A stretch of DNA of 8,169 bases from Acidobacteriota bacterium (GTDB taxonomy: Bacteria; Acidobacteriota; Blastocatellia; Pyrinomonadales; Pyrinomonadaceae), in contig CAUJFK010000093.1 of the NCBI GenBank assembly GCA_963169175.1, positions 1-8,169 of the forward strand, written 5' to 3'. The position numbers and the translations under genes are program-made. This document shows positions 6,513 to 8,169 of this stretch, piece by piece. The number at the start of each line of letters is the position of its first letter. The first letter of the stretch is position 1. The notes below the pieces were generated by a model that saw only the letters and a list, made by a program, of their open reading frames with translations, searched no databases and had not been told where the DNA came from.

Positions 6513-6532
6513 TCACTGTTTGAGTGATTTTT
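6513..6532 (+). terminator. Weak terminator-like hairpin after paralogue 1
   Basis: TCACT (6513-6517) pairs with AGTGA (6523-6527) over a 5-base loop and is followed by five T residues (6528-6532). The 5-bp AT-rich stem makes this a weak terminator, so partial readthrough into the second paralogue is likely. Confidence 0.35.
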
Positions 6533-6535
6533 ACA

Positions 6536-6564
6536 TTGCGGCTTGCCGTAAATGCTTGTATCAT
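6536..6564 (+). promoter_or_regulatory. Candidate promoter for FecR-like paralogue 2
   Basis: TTGCGG (6536-6541) and TATCAT (6559-6564, five of six consensus bases) are separated by 17 bp. A start near 6571 would lie just ahead of the strong AGGAGG ribosome-binding site (6577-6582), 10 bases before the ATG at 6593. The -35 is weak. Confidence 0.4.
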
Positions 6565-6592
6565 AGGAATTGATTCAGGAGGATAAGGATTC

Positions 6593-7294
6593 ATGCTCGC
6601 CAAAGATTGTCTTCGGAAGCTGGTCGCTTCATTCGCAGCGATTGCCGTTTTTTGCGTTTCTTCATCGATCGCACTCGCCGGAACAAAAGATGTGTCCGGT
6701 GAGATTACCGTAACGGGTCAGGTTTCTGTTAATGGCCAGACCGCGGTTTCTAATTCTACAATTGTTTCGGGTAGCACTGTCGTGACCGGAGCAGGTTCAA
6801 GCGCCATCATTAGCTTAGGAAAACTAGGCCGTATCGAGGTTTTGGCCGATTCCAATATCGTTCTAAATTTTGCCGACGACAACATTGTCGCGATCGTATC
6901 GGCCGGTAAATCCCGGTTCGCAACGGCCCCTGGCGTTGCCGCTACGGTAACCACGAAAGATACGACCGTGTTGGCGGATTCAAGCCAGACGGATAACTTT
7001 CTTGTTGAGGTCGAATGTTCGCACACACACGTTGACACGACCGCTGGTGTTGTAACAATGCGTGAAGGCACCGCCGACAAACAGGTTGCGGCCGGTACTT
7101 CAGCATCTGCCGGCAATTTGGCACAGACAGGCTGTAAGCCTTGCCTGCGGCCCAACTCGGCCCCACCTGTACCGATCGGCGGCTGGCCGTGGCTGATTCT
7201 GATCGCAGCGGGCGTTGCCGGAGCTGTTGTATTCTTTGGCGGGAATGATTCTGAACCCGGCGGCGGTACTGTTGTTGTCAGCCCCATTCGTTGA
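6593..7294 (+). CDS. Secreted FecR-like protein with C-terminal membrane helix (paralogue 2)
   Basis: This encodes 233 residues. Residues 1-29 are a signal peptide ending A-L-A, as in paralogue 1. The FecR-like beta domain (~35-175) aligns with paralogue 1: S-x-S-T-V-V-T, then L-G-R-I-E-V-L-A-D-S-N-I-V-L-N-F-A-D-D against G-R-I-E-L-A-P-N-S-S-V-N-L-V-F-D-D. The segment ~135-185 contains C142-S-H144-T-H146 and C181-K-P-C184, which paralogue 1 lacks and which could bind metal or form a disulfide outside the cytoplasm. A proline-rich spacer (186-195) leads to W-P-W-L and a single helix (~198-216), then EPGGGTVVVSPIR. A strong AGGAGG site supports the start. The function is unknown; an envelope protein is the best reading. 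It is 92 bp after paralogue 1 and is followed by a strong terminator. Confidence 0.87.
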   Translation: MLAKDCLRKLVASFAAIAVFCVSSSIALAGTKDVSGEITVTGQVSVNGQTAVSNSTIVSGSTVVTGAGSSAIISLGKLGRIEVLADSNIVLNFADDNIVAIVSAGKSRFATAPGVAATVTTKDTTVLADSSQTDNFLVEVECSHTHVDTTAGVVTMREGTADKQVAAGTSASAGNLAQTGCKPCLRPNSAPPVPIGGWPWLILIAAGVAGAVVFFGGNDSEPGGGTVVVSPIR

Positions 7295-7320
7295 TCGAGA
7301 TCAAAAGCGATCCTTATAAT
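7291..7320 (+). promoter_or_regulatory. Promoter-like sequence at the end of paralogue 2
   Basis: TTGATC (7291-7296, overlapping the stop codon) and a perfect TATAAT (7315-7320) are separated by 18 bp. The -35 lies within a perfect inverted repeat, TTGATC-GA-GATCAA (7291-7304). A start near 7327 would run at once into the hairpin at 7332-7366. It may drive a very short RNA or be fortuitous. Confidence 0.35.
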
Positions 7321-7331
7321 TTTTGAGCCTT

Positions 7332-7374
7332 GTGCGGGTCATGTTTGTTATGAATATGGCCCGCACTTGTTTTG
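7332..7374 (+). terminator. Intrinsic terminator after the FecR-like pair
   Basis: GTGCGGGTCAT (7332-7342) pairs with ATGGCCCGCAC (7356-7366) as an 11-bp stem with one T-G wobble and a 13-base loop. It is followed by TTGTTTTG. The GC-rich base and T-rich tail make this the best terminator in the right half, separating the FecR-like genes from ugd. Confidence 0.7.
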
Positions 7375-7426
7375 TGGCGCGTTGCCCGAAAGCGCAGAAT
7401 GCTCCATCCAAATCGGTTGTCTTGAA

Positions 7427-7455
7427 TTGACTTTTCCGGCCTCGCCTTTTATTTT
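7427..7455 (+). promoter_or_regulatory. Candidate promoter for ugd
   Basis: TTGACT (7427-7432, five of six consensus bases) and TATTTT (7450-7455, four of six) are separated by 17 bp. A start near 7462 would give a leader of about 52 bases. That leader holds a small hairpin, TGCGG/CCGCA (7465-7469 with 7474-7478), and a run of eight T residues (7485-7492). Called by eye. Confidence 0.4.
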
Positions 7456-7513
7456 TGGTATTTTTGCGGAGCACCGCACGATACTTTTTTTTAATTTAGA
7501 TCGACATAACATT

Positions 7514-8169
7514 ATGCACATTGCAGTTATCGGCACCGGGTACGTCGGATTGGTCACCGGTGCATGTTTTGCGGAATTTGGCGTTGACGTTACATGCGTT
7601 GATGTTGACGTTAACAAGATCGAAAAGCTCAAGCAGGGTATCATTCCCATTTACGAACCCGGCCTTGACCAAATCGTCGAAAAGAATCAAAAGGCCGGAC
7701 GGCTCCATTTCACAACGGAGATCGGTTCGGCAGTCGGGCTGGCTGAGGTAGTTTTTCTTGCCGTTGGCACCCCTCCGAAACCCGACGGTTCGCCGGACAT
7801 GAGCTATTACCAGCAAGCGGCAAAGGATGTTGCCGAGGCTATGAATGGCTATAAAGTGCTGGTCACAAAATCGACCGTACCGATCGGTACCGGCGAATGG
7901 CTTCGGAATTTTGTCACCGAAAACCTGAAGACACCAACCGAATTCGGAGTTGCGTCAAACCCGGAATTCCTTCGAGAAGGAGCCGCGATCGACGACTTTA
8001 TGCGCCCCGACCGCGTCGTGATAGGCAGCAACGAAGATCGTGCGATCGAGGTAATGAAAGAACTTTACCGTCCGCTATATCTGATTGAAACGCCGATCGT
8101 CATCACTTCCCTCGAGGCCGCGGAACTGATCAAATATGCCGCCAACGCCTTTCTGGCGACCAAGATCAC
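7514..8169 (+). CDS. ugd: UDP-glucose 6-dehydrogenase, N-terminal part (runs off the window)
   Basis: The frame is open from the ATG at 7514 to the window end (218 residues). It begins MHIAVIGTGYVGLVTGACFAE, the NAD-binding Rossmann motif GxGYVG (residues 7-12) of UDP-glucose/GDP-mannose dehydrogenases. Further family motifs are Y-E-P-G-L (47-51), V-G-T-P-P-K-P-D-G-S-P-D-M-S-Y (84-98), K-S-T-V-P-I-G-T (119-126), N-P-E-F-L-R-E-G (149-156), D-R-V-V-I-G, and E-A-A-E-L-I-K-Y-A-A-N-A-F-L-A-T-K-I (201-218). The last contains the conserved lysine K207. The catalytic cysteine, near residue 260 in this family, lies beyond the window. The enzyme oxidises UDP-glucose to UDP-glucuronate using two NAD+, feeding capsule, exopolysaccharide or lipid-glycan synthesis. 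No Shine-Dalgarno sequence is visible before the ATG. UDP-glucose is favoured over GDP-mannose by overall resemblance. Confidence 0.94.
   Translation, partial: MHIAVIGTGYVGLVTGACFAEFGVDVTCVDVDVNKIEKLKQGIIPIYEPGLDQIVEKNQKAGRLHFTTEIGSAVGLAEVVFLAVGTPPKPDGSPDMSYYQQAAKDVAEAMNGYKVLVTKSTVPIGTGEWLRNFVTENLKTPTEFGVASNPEFLREGAAIDDFMRPDRVVIGSNEDRAIEVMKELYRPLYLIETPIVITSLEAAELIKYAANAFLATKI

Noticed and set aside
6718..7287. 189-residue frame on the minus strand
   Set aside because: It is antisense to FecR-like paralogue 2, which has a strong ribosome-binding site, a signal peptide and a clear paralogue.
1..8169. tRNA, rRNA, CRISPR, insertion sequence or toxin-antitoxin genes
   Set aside because: None was seen on either strand; the window is housekeeping and envelope genes without mobile-element signs.

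Overview
The window reads as a chromosomal segment of a Gram-negative, moderately GC-rich bacterium. The combination of a rimP-nusA-infB operon, a lipid-anchored XylF-like sugar-binding protein, a ROK kinase and secreted FecR-like proteins with a C-terminal membrane helix would fit Acidobacteriota (Blastocatellia-like). That assignment is an inference from general resemblance, not a search. No tRNA, rRNA, CRISPR array, transposase or integration scar was seen.

Left part (1-3502, minus strand). Reading leftward are a winged-helix-like hypothetical gene (3502-3095), then rimP (2985-2500), nusA (2497-860) and the 5' part of infB (770 to beyond base 1). This is the classic translation/transcription-factor operon. 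A sigma70-like promoter (-35 3081-3086, -10 3057-3062) lies just after the hypothetical gene. A perfect 7-bp stem with a T-tract (3001-3025) stands between that promoter and the rimP start, leaving no room for another promoter. This looks like a leader attenuator, and an upstream leader segment can pair with its loop and 3' arm.

Centre (3520-5562, minus strand). A xylose-type substrate-binding lipoprotein (XylF-like) is followed 12 bp later by a ROK-family sugar kinase and 17 bp later by the hypothetical gene. The three probably form one unit driven from a promoter at 5599-5627, next to a perfect 10-bp palindrome that could be an operator. No ABC permease or ATPase gene is present in the window.

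Right part (5563-8169, plus strand). A 362-bp divergent intergenic region leads to two tandem paralogous secreted proteins (5925-6500 and 6593-7294). Each has a signal peptide, a FecR-like beta-rich domain, a single C-terminal transmembrane helix preceded by W-x-W, and the same glycine-rich tail ending VVSPxR at the carboxy terminus. A strong hairpin terminator (7332-7374) follows, then the 5' part of a UDP-glucose 6-dehydrogenase gene (7514 to the window end), which makes UDP-glucuronate for surface polysaccharides.

The most interesting items are the putative NusA-operon attenuator, the FecR-like pair with its shared C-terminal module, and the paired alternative hairpins in the first FecR-like gene's leader. 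All regulatory calls are by eye and have no experimental support here.
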